In this document: positions 17,186 to 27,080 of the stretch, in pieces
Position numbering within the stretch: the first letter of the stretch is position 1
Layout of the letters: every line of letters starts with the position of its first letter
Assembly: GCF_900167185.1 (NCBI RefSeq)
Contig: NZ_FUWM01000008.1
Coordinates: 1-64,000 of the forward strand
Reading direction: 5' to 3'
Length of the DNA: 64,000 bases
From: Selenihalanaerobacter shriftii
GTDB lineage: Bacteria; Bacillota; Halanaerobiia; Halobacteroidales; Acetohalobiaceae
Translations under genes and position numbers: made by a program
The notes under the pieces: model-generated
What the model saw: only the letters and a program-made list of their open reading frames with translations
Databases searched by the model: none
What the model was told of the DNA's origin: nothing

Positions 17186-18601
17186 CTAAGCTACCTCTGA
17201 TGCATCTACTTTCACTGTACTCGTTTCATCTATCTCTTCAATAGTTATTCCCATAAATCCATATATCATAGAAATTACTGGAACAATTAAATTAAAGAAA
17301 GCATAAGGAACATAAGCAAATGTATCAACACCTAAAGTTGCAGCCATATATGCTCCTCCAGCTGTCCATGGAATTAATACTGCAGTTAAAGTACCACTAT
17401 CCTCTAATACCCTAGATAGATTCTTAGGATGCAATCCTTTTTTCTCATAAGCTGCTTTATACATCTTACCTGGTACAATAATAGATAAGAATTGATCACC
17501 TAATAAAGCATTGGCTCCAATACAAGCTACAATATTACTCGCAATCAATTTACCAGTTGTATTAGCTAATGATAATATTTTATTAACTATTACTTCTAAT
17601 ACCGAAATCCTATCAAGTACCCCACCAAAAGCTAAAGCACAAAGAATTAATGATATCGTCCACATCATACTATTTAATCCACCACGAGATAAAAGACTAT
17701 CTACTACCTTTACTCCTGTATCACTACTATATCCATAATGCATAGCATTAATAACTTTAGAAAAACCAGCTCCCTGGAATAACATAGCAAAAATTCCCCC
17801 AACCACAGAACCTGAAATTAAAGTAGGAACTGCTGGTATTTTCATAGCCGCCATAATAAATACCATTACAGCCGGTAATAACATCCAAATATTAATTGTA
17901 AACGTCTGATTTAATGTATCTAAAATAACATTTATCTTATTAACATCTAGTGCTTCTGTTCCAAAACCTCTTCCTAAAAATCCATATAAAATTAAAGCTA
18001 TAATATAAGCCGGTGTAGTAGTATAAACCATATGTTTAATATGTTCAAATAAATTACTTCCAGCCATTGCCGGAGCTAAATTAGTAGTATCAGATAATGG
18101 TGACATTTTATCTCCAAAATAAGCCCCAGAAATAATTGCTCCAGCTACCATTGGTAATGGAATTCCTAAGCCCTGACCAACTCCTATTAATGCAATTCCT
18201 ACTGTTCCTGCTGTCGTCCAAGAACTACCACTAGCCAGGGAAACAACTGAACATATTAAGACTGTTGCCACTAAGAAAATTTGTGGTGATAATAATTTCA
18301 TACCATAATAAATCATTGTAGGTACAGTACCACTAAGAATCCAAGCACCGATTACAATACCAATAATCAATAGAATAATTATTGAACCCATAGCTACATT
18401 AATTCCATCTATCAATCCTTGTTGAATATCTTTCCAATTAAATCCTAATACCACTCCTAAAAGACTAGCTACTGCAGTTCCTAAAACTAATGGAATATGT
18501 GGATCAATCCCCAAAAATACTATTCCAGTAAATAATAATACTGCCGTTATTACTATAGGTAGTATAGCTTCAAATAAATTAGGTTTTCTTATTTGTTTCA
18601 T
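17186..18601 (-). CDS. nhaC: Na+/H+ antiporter, NhaC family
   Basis: This 471-residue inner-membrane protein with about 11-12 helices exchanges Na+ for H+. NhaC hallmarks are SGSSWTTAGTVGIALIGVGQ and SGAYFGDKMSPLSDTTNLA, which carry conserved Asp/Ser residues of the ion site. The frame extends to an ATG at 18652, but AGGAGGAGTTAG lies directly before the ATG at 18601. It is monocistronic. With the three CPA2 proteins next door it makes an ion-homeostasis island fitting a salt-loving organism. Confidence 0.9.
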   Translation of the reverse strand: MKQIRKPNLFEAILPIVITAVLLFTGIVFLGIDPHIPLVLGTAVASLLGVVLGFNWKDIQQGLIDGINVAMGSIIILLIIGIVIGAWILSGTVPTMIYYGMKLLSPQIFLVATVLICSVVSLASGSSWTTAGTVGIALIGVGQGLGIPLPMVAGAIISGAYFGDKMSPLSDTTNLAPAMAGSNLFEHIKHMVYTTTPAYIIALILYGFLGRGFGTEALDVNKINVILDTLNQTFTINIWMLLPAVMVFIMAAMKIPAVPTLISGSVVGGIFAMLFQGAGFSKVINAMHYGYSSDTGVKVVDSLLSRGGLNSMMWTISLILCALAFGGVLDRISVLEVIVNKILSLANTTGKLIASNIVACIGANALLGDQFLSIIVPGKMYKAAYEKKGLHPKNLSRVLEDSGTLTAVLIPWTAGGAYMAATLGVDTFAYVPYAFFNLIVPVISMIYGFMGITIEEIDETSTVKVDASEVA

Positions 18602-18806
18602 TCTAACTCCTCCTGTTTTATTATAACTTTTATATTTTAATACTTTAACCAACTAAATTATAACTAACTAATCTACCTATGACAAATATTATCTTACTTA
18701 TATATGTTAGTTTATCTGTTACTTGCTTCTTTTTAAGCTAAATTACTACCTTTTTTGCAATTTATCACTTTATCATGTCAAATTAAATGATAAATCCTAT
18801 TAAATA

Positions 18807-20651
18807 TTAACTTGCCCTTTCTAACTGCCTAGCGACTAGCTGTACACTGTCATGACTGCCAGCAATTGTTAAGATATCACCATATTGTAATTTATTATAT
18901 CCATGCGGGATAATTAATTCATTATTTCTTTCTATAGATAATAATAAACATTCTCCTGGCAAATCTAAATCTGATACTTTCTTATCAATATAGAAACTTT
19001 GTTTCAATCTTATCTCTTTAGTAGTTAATTTTTCTTCAGTCAAATTAATAAACGTTTTAGGACTTCTAATCAGATTTTCTAGCATAACTACTGCTGCTAT
19101 AGAAGGAGTTATTATATTTATCCCTTCCTCTGATAATATTTTATTTTTCTCCATGTCACATTTAGAATTTAAAAGTAATATATTTTCAACTATAAAATTA
19201 TCTTTGACTAATTTACAAATTTTTTCATTAACATAATCATCACCGGTAGCTACTACTAAAGTGGTATTCTTATTAATATCTACTTGCTTTAAAATAGATA
19301 AGTTAGTAGCATCACCTTCAATAACTTCATCAGCTAATTGCTTAGCTCTTTTTACTCTATTACTATCTTTCTCTATAATAGTTATTTCTGTATGATCTTC
19401 ACGTAACTTTTTTACTAATAAAGAAACTAATTCACCACTCCCAATAATTACAATAGATTCTTTATCTTTTTCATATTCTGGACAAAAATAATCAAATAAA
19501 ATTGGTGAAACAGTACAAGTAAAAATAGCTGTTAATATAATCGCTGAATTAATACTTTCACCGATTATTCCTAACTCTAAGCCAATAGTAGAAGCAGCAA
19601 TTATTAAACTTAATCTAGATGATAATAGAAACCCTGCACTTAAAGTCTCTCGCCATGAATAATTCCGTTTAAAAATCAAAGCTGGAATCAATTTTACAAG
19701 GTAGGAGGCTATAATTAAACAAATAGTAAATAACCAAATATCTTTAGAATTAAATAAAACAGTAATATCAAATTTCACGCCAACCATAATAAAGAAAATT
19801 GGAATAAAAAAACCATAACCAATAGCATCTAATTTATGATTTAAGTAATTATTTTCATCATCAGAAATTAAAGAAATAATAGTTCCTGCTAAAAATGCTC
19901 CTAAAATCATTTCAATACCTAATTCCTGAGCTAAAGCAATAAAAATCAAAATTAAGGCAAATGATGCTCTAACTTTAATTTGAGAAGTAGCATGAGCTAA
20001 CTCATCAAATATTTTACTATTACTAAAGATAATACCCATTTTATGAAAAATGATAAAGGCTAAAAAAAGAAGACCAATCAATAAAATTTGATGAAGGGCA
20101 CCAGAAGTAGTTAAAATAGCAAAAATAGTAATTAATAAAATTGTTAAAAAATCTGCCAGTAATGCAGACAGTAATAACTGTTGTCCATAATCAGTAGTTA
20201 TAATTTCTTTTTCTTTTAAAGTTGGCATGACTATTGCTAAAGAAGTAGTTGAAATTATTAAAGTCATCAACCAAGGAGTAGATAGTAGATTGAAAATTAC
20301 AAATAATTGAGATATAATATATGAAATTAACAATGTTAAAGAAAAGATAATAATACTGTTTAAAATAGAACCATTTAATATACCTTTTTCTTTTTTAGCT
20401 GTTCTTTGAATTAAATTAAAATCAACTTCTAATCCAGATAAAAACATTAAAAAAGCAAATCCAAATTCTGATAAAAAATTTAGCCATGATCCAGCTTCTA
20501 TTAAGTTTAATCCACTCTTTCCAATTATAACTCCAGCAATAATCTCTCCCACCACTACCGGAATTTTAACTTTTTTAACACTTTCAATTATAATTGGAAC
20601 TATAAAGGCCAATAAAGTAATAATCACCAATGAATTAAAAGAATGCTCCAT
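18807..20651 (-). CDS. KefB-type cation/proton antiporter with TrkA-N and TrkA-C domains
   Basis: This 614-residue protein has a CPA2 (Na_H_exchanger) membrane domain of about 12 helices (1-385), with VVVGEIIAGVIIGKSGLNL and MFLSGLEVDFNLI near the start. It is followed by a Rossmann RCK/TrkA-N domain (about 392-510; SIVIIGSGELVSLLVKKL) and a TrkA-C domain (about 530-614). It is probably a K+ or Na+/H+ antiporter gated by nucleotide; TrkA-C (RCK_C) domains are a known class of cyclic di-AMP sites. It shares a conserved upstream element with the next two antiporter genes. Confidence 0.88.
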   Translation of the reverse strand: MEHSFNSLVIITLLAFIVPIIIESVKKVKIPVVVGEIIAGVIIGKSGLNLIEAGSWLNFLSEFGFAFLMFLSGLEVDFNLIQRTAKKEKGILNGSILNSIIIFSLTLLISYIISQLFVIFNLLSTPWLMTLIISTTSLAIVMPTLKEKEIITTDYGQQLLLSALLADFLTILLITIFAILTTSGALHQILLIGLLFLAFIIFHKMGIIFSNSKIFDELAHATSQIKVRASFALILIFIALAQELGIEMILGAFLAGTIISLISDDENNYLNHKLDAIGYGFFIPIFFIMVGVKFDITVLFNSKDIWLFTICLIIASYLVKLIPALIFKRNYSWRETLSAGFLLSSRLSLIIAASTIGLELGIIGESINSAIILTAIFTCTVSPILFDYFCPEYEKDKESIVIIGSGELVSLLVKKLREDHTEITIIEKDSNRVKRAKQLADEVIEGDATNLSILKQVDINKNTTLVVATGDDYVNEKICKLVKDNFIVENILLLNSKCDMEKNKILSEEGINIITPSIAAVVMLENLIRSPKTFINLTEEKLTTKEIRLKQSFYIDKKVSDLDLPGECLLLSIERNNELIIPHGYNKLQYGDILTIAGSHDSVQLVARQLERAS

Positions 20652-20699
20652 CCTCCTATCCCCTCCTATTAATTTTTTTCTATAAATTACTTATATGCC

Positions 20700-20770
20700 C
20701 AATTATATTGTATCAGTAAAAATTAATATATGATATAAGTTTCTTTAGAATTTACTATAAAATCTTTAGG
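20700..20770 (-). promoter_or_regulatory. Conserved antiporter upstream element, copy 1
   Basis: This copy lies 50-120 bases upstream of the KefB-type gene. CAATTATATTGTATCAGTAA is identical to the copy at 23520, and the distal part (GATATAA, then CTATAAAATCTTTAG on the + strand) matches both other copies. On the gene strand it reads CTAAAGATTTTATAG, then about 25 AT-rich bases, then TTATATC, ending in ACAATATAATTG, a likely -10 region. Confidence 0.55.
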
Positions 20771-20797
20771 TTTTATTTTAAAAAGAGAATAAAAAAA

Positions 20798-20822
20798 TAA
20801 CAGCCCTTTAAAGAGCTGTTAC
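20798..20822. terminator. Terminator overlapping the end of the middle antiporter gene
   Basis: AACAGC/GCTGTT form a short hairpin that overlaps the last codons of the frameshift-corrected antiporter gene at 20808. An A7 tract on the + strand gives a U-tract on the minus strand. Confidence 0.6.
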
Positions 20823-22044
20823 CTGTGATTCCTCATCTTCTAAAGAATAATTATTAATATGTTCTTGATCATCATCTGCCCCTTTATCAATTTCCCCTGC
20901 TTTATTTAATGCAAACTTAGCTGCTAATGGACCAATTAATTCACTAACAGCAACCGATGCTAAAATAAGAGATGTTAAAGTTTTACTAAATTGAGGAAAA
21001 GCTGATGCAGCTACAAAGACTAATCCAACCCCTACACCTGCTTGCGGGATTAAACCTAGACCTAAATAACGTCTTACTTTTTTTAGGTGCTTTAGAAATT
21101 GTTGCTCCTGTCCATGCCCCTAAGACTTTACCTACAATTCTAGAAACTATAAAAGCAACTCCAACTAATCCAGTACTAAATAATGCATCTAATTGTAATT
21201 CAGCACCAGCTAATGTAAAGAAAGCAACAAAAATTGGCACTTCAGCTGCTTCAATAACTTCTTTAATCTCATGTTGTGAATCAAAGAAATTAGTAAGAGC
21301 AAAACCTGCAGTCATATTTACCAATAATGGAGATAGATGATAAGCATCTGCTAACTCCATATCAAGTAAGACAGTAGTTAATACAATTAATAGATACTCC
21401 TTCTTAAGCTTAGTTCGATGAGCCAAAAAGGCAAGTAATTTAGCAATTATCAAACCTACAATTATTGAACCAAATATTTCAATGAATGGCTGTCCTATCA
21501 TACTCATTATTGAACCGCCTCCATTAATTAGGACCTGATCCACTGCTAATACTAACCCAAATAACATTATACAAACTGCATCATCAATAGCAATAGTCGC
21601 TAACAAAGTACTAGTAAAAGGCCCTTTAGCTTTATATTCTTCAATTACCGCAGTAGTAGCTGCTGGAGCGGTTGCTGAAGCAATTGCACTTAAAATTAAA
21701 GCTAACGGCAATGAAACTCCAAATAGTAACATAATACTTAAAACAACCATAAATGTTCCTAGAAATTGAAAAAATGTTATACTTATAATAGTAAAACCTA
21801 ATTTTTTTAATTCATCTATAATTAATTCCTCTCCAATTGTTAAAGCTATTAATCCTAATCCCAAATTTGTAATTGGCGCCAATGTCTTAACATATTCATG
21901 AGTTTCAATTCCTAAAACTGATTCACCAAATACAACCCCTGTTAATATATAACCTGTAATAGATGGAATCCCTATCTTATTAAATAAACTTCCTACTATA
22001 AAACCAGAAAGCAACATCAAACTAAATGCTAAAACTAAATTCAC
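20808..22044 (-). pseudogene. CPA2 cation/proton antiporter with frameshift in a 7-A run
   Basis: This gene is a paralogue of the 406-residue gene just upstream on its strand. From a GTG at 22044 (behind AGGGGG) it gives MNLVLAFSLMLLSGFIVGSL and a 10-12 helix CPA2 core up to about residue 320. There SKAPKK leads into an out-of-frame tail that stops at 20986. Moving one base on after the A run (21078-21084) restores VRRYLGLGLIPQAGVGVG, matching the paralogue, and continues to a TAA at 20808. The gene therefore has one A too many, or is read by slippage. The product should be a Na+ or K+/H+ antiporter without an RCK domain. Confidence 0.82.
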
Positions 22045-22084
22045 ATTATCCAGCCCCCTTTTTAGACTACCTAGAGTCCATCTT

Positions 22085-22153
22085 AATTTATATTGTAACA
22101 TCAATATTTAGAAGAAGATATAAATTTTTTTGGTTCTTTCTATAAAATCTTTA
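22085..22153 (-). promoter_or_regulatory. Conserved antiporter upstream element, copy 2
   Basis: This copy lies upstream of the middle antiporter gene. GATATAAATTTTTTT and TTCTTTCTATAA are shared with the copy at 23520; AAGAT/ATCTT form its ends as an inverted repeat. It lies between the GTG start at 22044 and the preceding terminator. Confidence 0.55.
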
Positions 22154-22158
22154 GACAT

Positions 22159-22193
22159 ATTTAAAAGCCTACTAAAAATTCAATAGTAGGCTT
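22159..22193. terminator. Terminator downstream of the upstream-most antiporter gene
   Basis: TAAAAGCCTACT pairs with AGTAGGCTTTTA around an 11-base loop, 3' of the antiporter stop at 22224. Confidence 0.8.
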
Positions 22194-22223
22194 TTAATAT
22201 TAATAATATTTTTTAATTTTTAA

Positions 22224-23444
22224 TTAAACATGTATAGGATCTGCCTTCTCATCTAAAGAATAATCCTCACACTCTTTAGCCTCATTAACCTCTCCAGCTT
22301 TAGTAAGTGCACTTTTTATAGCTAATGGACCAATTAACGCATTTACAGCTACTGAAGCTAAAATTATAGAAGTGATTACTGAACCTATTTCCGGGAACTT
22401 TTCTGAAACTACAATAGATAAACCAATTCCAACCCCAGCCTGTGGAATTAATCCCCAGCCTAGATAACGAGAAATAACTCTAGATGAATTAGAAGCCTTA
22501 GCTCCTAACCAAGCTCCTAATAACTTCCCTATAATCCTAGCCACTATATAAGTAGTTCCAATTATACCAACTTGCGATAAGATTGAGAAATCTAACTCTG
22601 CTCCTGCTAAAGTAAAGAAAGCTATAAATAAAGGAACTTCTATAACTTCAATAACTTCCTTAATCTCATGACGACAATCAAATAAATTAGCTAATGTAAA
22701 CCCAGCCGTAATATTAATCAATAATGATGATAAATGAAGATAATTTGCTAACTCTATATCAATAAATAATACAGCTAATACTACTAACAAATAATCTTTT
22801 TCTAATTTAGTATGATGTGCAAAATAGTGCAAAATTCCAGCAACTATTATTCCCACAATAATAGAACCAATTATTTCAATCATAGGTTCACTTAATGAAC
22901 TTAAGATAGAATGACTTGCACCTGTATTTAATGTGCCTACAATTGCCATAATTCCCCCAAAGAACATAATGGCAAATAAATCACCAACAGCAAGAGTCCC
23001 TAATAATCTACTAGTAAGTGGTCCTTGAGCCCTATATTCTTCAATAACAGCTACCGTTTCTGCAGGAGCATTAGCCGAAGCAATAGCTCCTAAAATTAAA
23101 GCTATTGGAAGCTGTACACCTAATAAAGTTAATCCACCGGCAACTAAAATAAAGGTAATTAATAATTGAAATAAACTAATACTTAAAATACTCTTACCCG
23201 CTTTCTTTAAATCTTCAATCAATAATTCTTCACCTATAGTTAAGGAGATTACACCCAGACCTAGACCAGTAACAGGTGCTAATCTTTTAATATGTTCATG
23301 AGTTTGAATACCTAATATAGATTCTCCAAAAAGAATTCCAGTTATAATATAACCTGTAACCGTTGGAATTCCGATTTTTTTAAATAAATTACCTACTACA
23401 AAGCCACAAAGTAACATTAATCCAAACGATAAAAGCAAATTCAT
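22224..23444 (-). CDS. CPA2 cation/proton antiporter (no RCK domain)
   Basis: This intact 406-residue membrane protein has about 10-12 helices. The N-terminal KKIGIPTVTGYIITGILFGE and LTIGEELLIEDLKK are CPA2 signatures, and GWGLIPQAGVGIGLSIVV near residue 335 is a conserved late helix. The last about 35 residues are acidic and cytoplasmic (GEVNEAKECEDYSLDEK). Ion preference is not readable. It is a close paralogue of the frameshifted gene at 20808. Each has its own upstream element and terminator, so they look separately transcribed but co-regulated. Confidence 0.87.
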   Translation of the reverse strand: MNLLLSFGLMLLCGFVVGNLFKKIGIPTVTGYIITGILFGESILGIQTHEHIKRLAPVTGLGLGVISLTIGEELLIEDLKKAGKSILSISLFQLLITFILVAGGLTLLGVQLPIALILGAIASANAPAETVAVIEEYRAQGPLTSRLLGTLAVGDLFAIMFFGGIMAIVGTLNTGASHSILSSLSEPMIEIIGSIIVGIIVAGILHYFAHHTKLEKDYLLVVLAVLFIDIELANYLHLSSLLINITAGFTLANLFDCRHEIKEVIEVIEVPLFIAFFTLAGAELDFSILSQVGIIGTTYIVARIIGKLLGAWLGAKASNSSRVISRYLGWGLIPQAGVGIGLSIVVSEKFPEIGSVITSIILASVAVNALIGPLAIKSALTKAGEVNEAKECEDYSLDEKADPIHV

Positions 23445-23519
23445 TAATCCTTCCCCTCCTTGATCATGTATTAGACTGTTTATGAAAAATTATAATTAAT
23501 TTCGACTTTATTCCATCTT

Positions 23520-23591
23520 CAATTATATTGTATCAGTAAAATTACATATAAGATATAAATTTTTTTAGTTCTTTCTATAATATCTTTAGAA
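23520..23591 (-). promoter_or_regulatory. Conserved antiporter upstream element, copy 3
   Basis: CAATTATATTGTATCAGTAA (23520-23539) is identical to the copy at 20700. AAGATATAAATTTTTTT to CTATAATATCTT gives a clear inverted repeat AAGATAT/ATATCTT. It lies about 75-150 bases upstream of the antiporter start at 23444. Confidence 0.55.
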
Positions 23592-23617
23592 ACTTATAAA
23601 ATATATTTAAAATGAAG

Positions 23618-23658
23618 AAGACCTCTTTATGGTATTTTAACACCCATAAAAAGGTCTT
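23618..23658. terminator. Terminator downstream of comFB
   Basis: AAGACCT and TTTATGG pair with CCATAAA and AGGTCTT in one interrupted stem, 30 bases 3' of the ComFB-like gene. Confidence 0.75.
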
Positions 23659-23687
23659 GTTTCTATCATTATATTAAGTTATATCCT

Positions 23688-23963
23688 CTAACCTCGGTCA
23701 TGATGAGGACGCTCATGAACTTTTTTTGCTGCTTCTAATACTGATCTTAATATATCTAATTGCGTCTGTTCACTAGATAGATCAGTACTATTTAGAATAA
23801 TTTTACCTTCTTCACTTCCAGCATATCGCGGCTTTAAATTACTAAGAGCTAAAGCAAGTATATCTTGCTTACATTGATCACAATCACAAAACTCTTCTTT
23901 GTCTGTTAATATTTCATCAACCTTACTCATCACTTCATCTTCTATTAAATTACCGCTTACCAT
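23688..23963 (-). CDS. ComFB-family (late competence development) protein
   Basis: This 91-residue soluble protein matches the ComFB family. An N-terminal helix EDEVMSKVDEIL is followed by the cysteine motif FCDCDQCKQDILALALSNLKPRY, which probably binds zinc, and a C-terminal VLEAAKKVHERPHHDRG. ComFB sits in the competence operon of Bacillus; related proteins have been reported as cyclic di-nucleotide receptors. No com genes are nearby here. The neighbours are cation antiporters and glgC. The second-messenger role is an inference. Confidence 0.75.
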   Translation of the reverse strand: MVSGNLIEDEVMSKVDEILTDKEEFCDCDQCKQDILALALSNLKPRYAGSEEGKIILNSTDLSSEQTQLDILRSVLEAAKKVHERPHHDRG

Positions 23964-24138
23964 AATTCACTATTCCCCCTTCAATATCTGACTATTCCAT
24001 AATTATTTTCTCTATACTTAAATTTACTTCAATGTCAGCAACTCATACATTTCCTTATATTACTAATTCCATATATAATTTAAATCACCTTTAAAGTTGA
24101 TGAAATATTTTTTAATTTTAATATTTTTATTATTAAAA

Positions 24139-25392
24139 TTAATTCCGTGGTCTAATAGTGCTACCGCTAGTAATCTTTCTTTTATTAAAATCATCTTCTT
24201 TAACTCTAGGTAAGACTCTACAATTTTGACCAATCTCAATATTCTCTGGTATTCTAACTCCTTTACCAATTACATTTAAACCACTATTCAAAATTTTTGG
24301 TCGTTCAAAATTAGCAGTTGTGTTTTTATAAAAACCTATTTGGGTATTATTTCCTATAACTACATTCTTATCAATTATAGATTTACAAATCTTAGCCCCT
24401 TGTTTAATGATAGTATTATTAAAAATAATTGAATCTTTAACTTCAACTCCTTCTTCAATGAAAACCCCTGGGAAAACAACTGAATTTTTTATTTTACCAT
24501 TAATAATAGCTCCATTAGAAATTAAACTTTGATTAACTTCACCTTCTCTTCCAAATTTAGCAGGTGGTTTACTTTCACTTCTAGTATGCCATTTCCAATT
24601 ATCATCATATAAATCCATCTCGGGCAAAGGATTAATTAGAGACAGATTGGCTTCCCAAAACGATTTAATTGTACCTACATCTTTCCAATATCCTTTGTAT
24701 TTATAAGCAAAGACTCTAGTCTTTCTAATCATTTGTGGAATAATATGATGACCAAAATCTGAATTCTTTTGACTACAAAATTCTTCTAATTTATTAATTA
24801 ACACATCTGTACTAAAGACATATATACCCATTGATGCTAAATTACTAGGTGGATTCTCAGGTTTTTCTTTAAAATCAACTATCCTCATATCTTCATTAGT
24901 ATTTAAAATGCCAAATTGATGAGCCTCTTCTATAGGTACTGGTTTAGCCGCAATAGTTAAATCAGCATTCTTAGATTTATGATAGTCCACCATTTTAGAA
25001 TAATCCATTTTATAAATGTGATCCCCAGATAAAATAACAACATAATCTGGCTTTTTATTTTTAATATAAAGAAGGTTTTGATAAACAGCATGAGCTGTTC
25101 CCTGATACCATCCTCCTTCTTTACCTATATAAGGGTGTAATAAAGTTACTCCACCGAACTGCCTATCAAGATCCCAAGGTTTTCCAATTCCAATATGTCT
25201 ATGTAAAGATCTAGGTAAATATTGAGTTAAAATTCCTACATCATATATACCTGAATTAACACAATTACTTAAAGTAAAATCAATAATTCTATACTTTCCG
25301 GCAAATGGAACACCTGGTTTAGCTCTATCTGCAGATAAAATATCCAGCCTACTCCCTCTACCACCAGCTAAAACTAATGCTAAAATACTCAT
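24139..25392 (-). CDS. glgC: Glucose-1-phosphate adenylyltransferase (ADP-glucose pyrophosphorylase)
   Basis: GlgC makes ADP-glucose from ATP and glucose 1-phosphate, the committed step of glycogen synthesis. The 417-residue protein has the nucleotide loop [32 protein letters not shown] and [14 protein letters not shown], then a C-terminal left-handed beta-helix ([18 protein letters not shown]). ATG 25398 is too close to AAGGTGAG, so ATG 25392 is preferred. It lies 23 bases after the branching-enzyme gene in one operon. No glgA is in the window. Confidence 0.93.
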   Translation of the reverse strand: MSILALVLAGGRGSRLDILSADRAKPGVPFAGKYRIIDFTLSNCVNSGIYDVGILTQYLPRSLHRHIGIGKPWDLDRQFGGVTLLHPYIGKEGGWYQGTAHAVYQNLLYIKNKKPDYVVILSGDHIYKMDYSKMVDYHKSKNADLTIAAKPVPIEEAHQFGILNTNEDMRIVDFKEKPENPPSNLASMGIYVFSTDVLINKLEEFCSQKNSDFGHHIIPQMIRKTRVFAYKYKGYWKDVGTIKSFWEANLSLINPLPEMDLYDDNWKWHTRSESKPPAKFGREGEVNQSLISNGAIINGKIKNSVVFPGVFIEEGVEVKDSIIFNNTIIKQGAKICKSIIDKNVVIGNNTQIGFYKNTTANFERPKILNSGLNVIGKGVRIPENIEIGQNCRVLPRVKEDDFNKRKITSGSTIRPRN

Positions 25393-25415
25393 TATCATCT
25401 CACCTTCTTCAAAAG

Positions 25416-27029
25416 TTATTTAGATGTATAATGCTTACTATATACTTGATAATTAATATTGGAAAAAATATTATCTTTTTTCTCCAATTCACTTAACCAT
25501 TCTTCATCAATTTCTTTTAACTTCAATTGATTATAAATATTAAAGAACCGATGGATATGAGCTTTAGTACGCTTTATGGCATACTCTACCATTGTTCCTG
25601 TCTTCATAATAAAAGCCCAATCACTACTTTGAGCTAATAATAATTCCCTAGCCGCTTGATTCAAAGCTCTCTTAGTTAACTTATTTGGATTAATATAATC
25701 AGTAGCCAATTCAACCATTTTCTCTACAGCTTGATGTAAATGCCGATATATCCAATCATTACTACTATCTAACCACACGTCATTATAACCATTAGCCCCC
25801 CAACTACACATAGGAGGTTGACAGACTTGATTCTTAGGATACATCTTTAAATATTCTATAGGAGAAATTAATTCTATTACTTCCTGCTCATTAGTTATCT
25901 TTTTAATTAAAAAATTTAAAAAGTCAGGCCCTTCATACCACCAATGTCCAAATAATTCAGCATCATACGGTGCTAAAATTAATGGTTCCCTGTCCATAAG
26001 ATTACTTAAATCTTCTATCTGTTTTATTCTATTAAAAATAAAATCTTCTGCATGATTAGCAGCTTTTTCTCGCGCTATTTTATAATCATATGGCTCTTTA
26101 TCTTGTAGTTCACAATTATCTCCAGTAATCTTATAATACTTAATTCCAGTATTAGTACGAATCTTTTCATCAGAAATATAAGATTTAATATAGTCTAATG
26201 GTAAATCAAACCCTATATCACGATAATATTCTCGATAATTATAATCTCCTGGATACCCTTTTTGGGCACTCCATACTTGTTTAGCTGATTTTCTATCTCT
26301 ACCAAAAGCCGCTACTCCTGATGGAGTATAGATTGGTGCAAATACTCCATATTTAGGTCGAGGCGTAGCATATAATATACCATGAGTATCAAGAATAAAA
26401 AATCGAATTTCATATAACTCTAAGATTTTATCAAGTCCTGGATAATAAGCACACTCTGGCAGCCAAATTCCTGCTGGAGCCTCACCTAAATGTTGCTTAT
26501 GATTATCAATAGCAAATTCAATTTGAGCTCTAACTGCCTCTGGATATTCCTTCATTAACGGTAGATAACCATGAGTTGCTCCACAAGTAATAATATCTAA
26601 ATAACCTAAATCCTGAAATTTCTTAAATGCATTAACTAAATTTCGGTTATATTTATTTACAAAAATTTCCTTTGCACATTGAAACTTATTTAAATATATT
26701 TTAGCTGTTTGATTAATCTGTTCATAATCTTTAGTACGTGTTATTTCTTTTGAGGCTAGCTCAATTAAGTTATTAATATACTTAATGTAACGTTCTTGTA
26801 ATAAAGAGTCAGTTAACATAGAAATTAAAGATGGACTTAAGGACATAGTTAATTTATAATTTATTCCGTCTCTATGAAGTTGTTCAAAATGTTCAATTAA
26901 TGGAATATATGTTTCGGTAATTGCTTCATATAGCCATCTTTCTTCTAAAAAATCTTCATAATCTGGATGACGCACAAATGGTAAGTGGGCATGTAATACT
27001 AACGATAAATACCCCTTCACTTCTGACAA
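25416..27029 (-). CDS. GH57 1,4-alpha-glucan branching enzyme
   Basis: This 537-residue cytoplasmic enzyme of glycoside hydrolase family 57 introduces alpha-1,6 branches. It has the N-terminal [21 protein letters not shown], the nucleophile glutamate E192 in [12 protein letters not shown], and the acid/base aspartate D356 in [12 protein letters not shown]. The C-terminal third is the DUF1957 helical region ([17 protein letters not shown]). The start is TTG at 27029 behind AGGTGAT. It stands with glgC and the DUF4912 gene, so it does the job GlgB (GH13) does elsewhere. Confidence 0.92.
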   Translation of the reverse strand: MSEVKGYLSLVLHAHLPFVRHPDYEDFLEERWLYEAITETYIPLIEHFEQLHRDGINYKLTMSLSPSLISMLTDSLLQERYIKYINNLIELASKEITRTKDYEQINQTAKIYLNKFQCAKEIFVNKYNRNLVNAFKKFQDLGYLDIITCGATHGYLPLMKEYPEAVRAQIEFAIDNHKQHLGEAPAGIWLPECAYYPGLDKILELYEIRFFILDTHGILYATPRPKYGVFAPIYTPSGVAAFGRDRKSAKQVWSAQKGYPGDYNYREYYRDIGFDLPLDYIKSYISDEKIRTNTGIKYYKITGDNCELQDKEPYDYKIAREKAANHAEDFIFNRIKQIEDLSNLMDREPLILAPYDAELFGHWWYEGPDFLNFLIKKITNEQEVIELISPIEYLKMYPKNQVCQPPMCSWGANGYNDVWLDSSNDWIYRHLHQAVEKMVELATDYINPNKLTKRALNQAARELLLAQSSDWAFIMKTGTMVEYAIKRTKAHIHRFFNIYNQLKLKEIDEEWLSELEKKDNIFSNINYQVYSKHYTSK

Positions 27030-27080
27030 AATTTATCACCTCATTATCTAAAATATTTTCATTCTGCTGTAACTTATAGC

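Noticed and set aside
24063-24269. Minus-strand ORF of 68 codons overlapping the 3' end of glgC
   Set aside because: It lies in another frame over the conserved glgC C-terminus, has low-complexity composition and no ribosome site.
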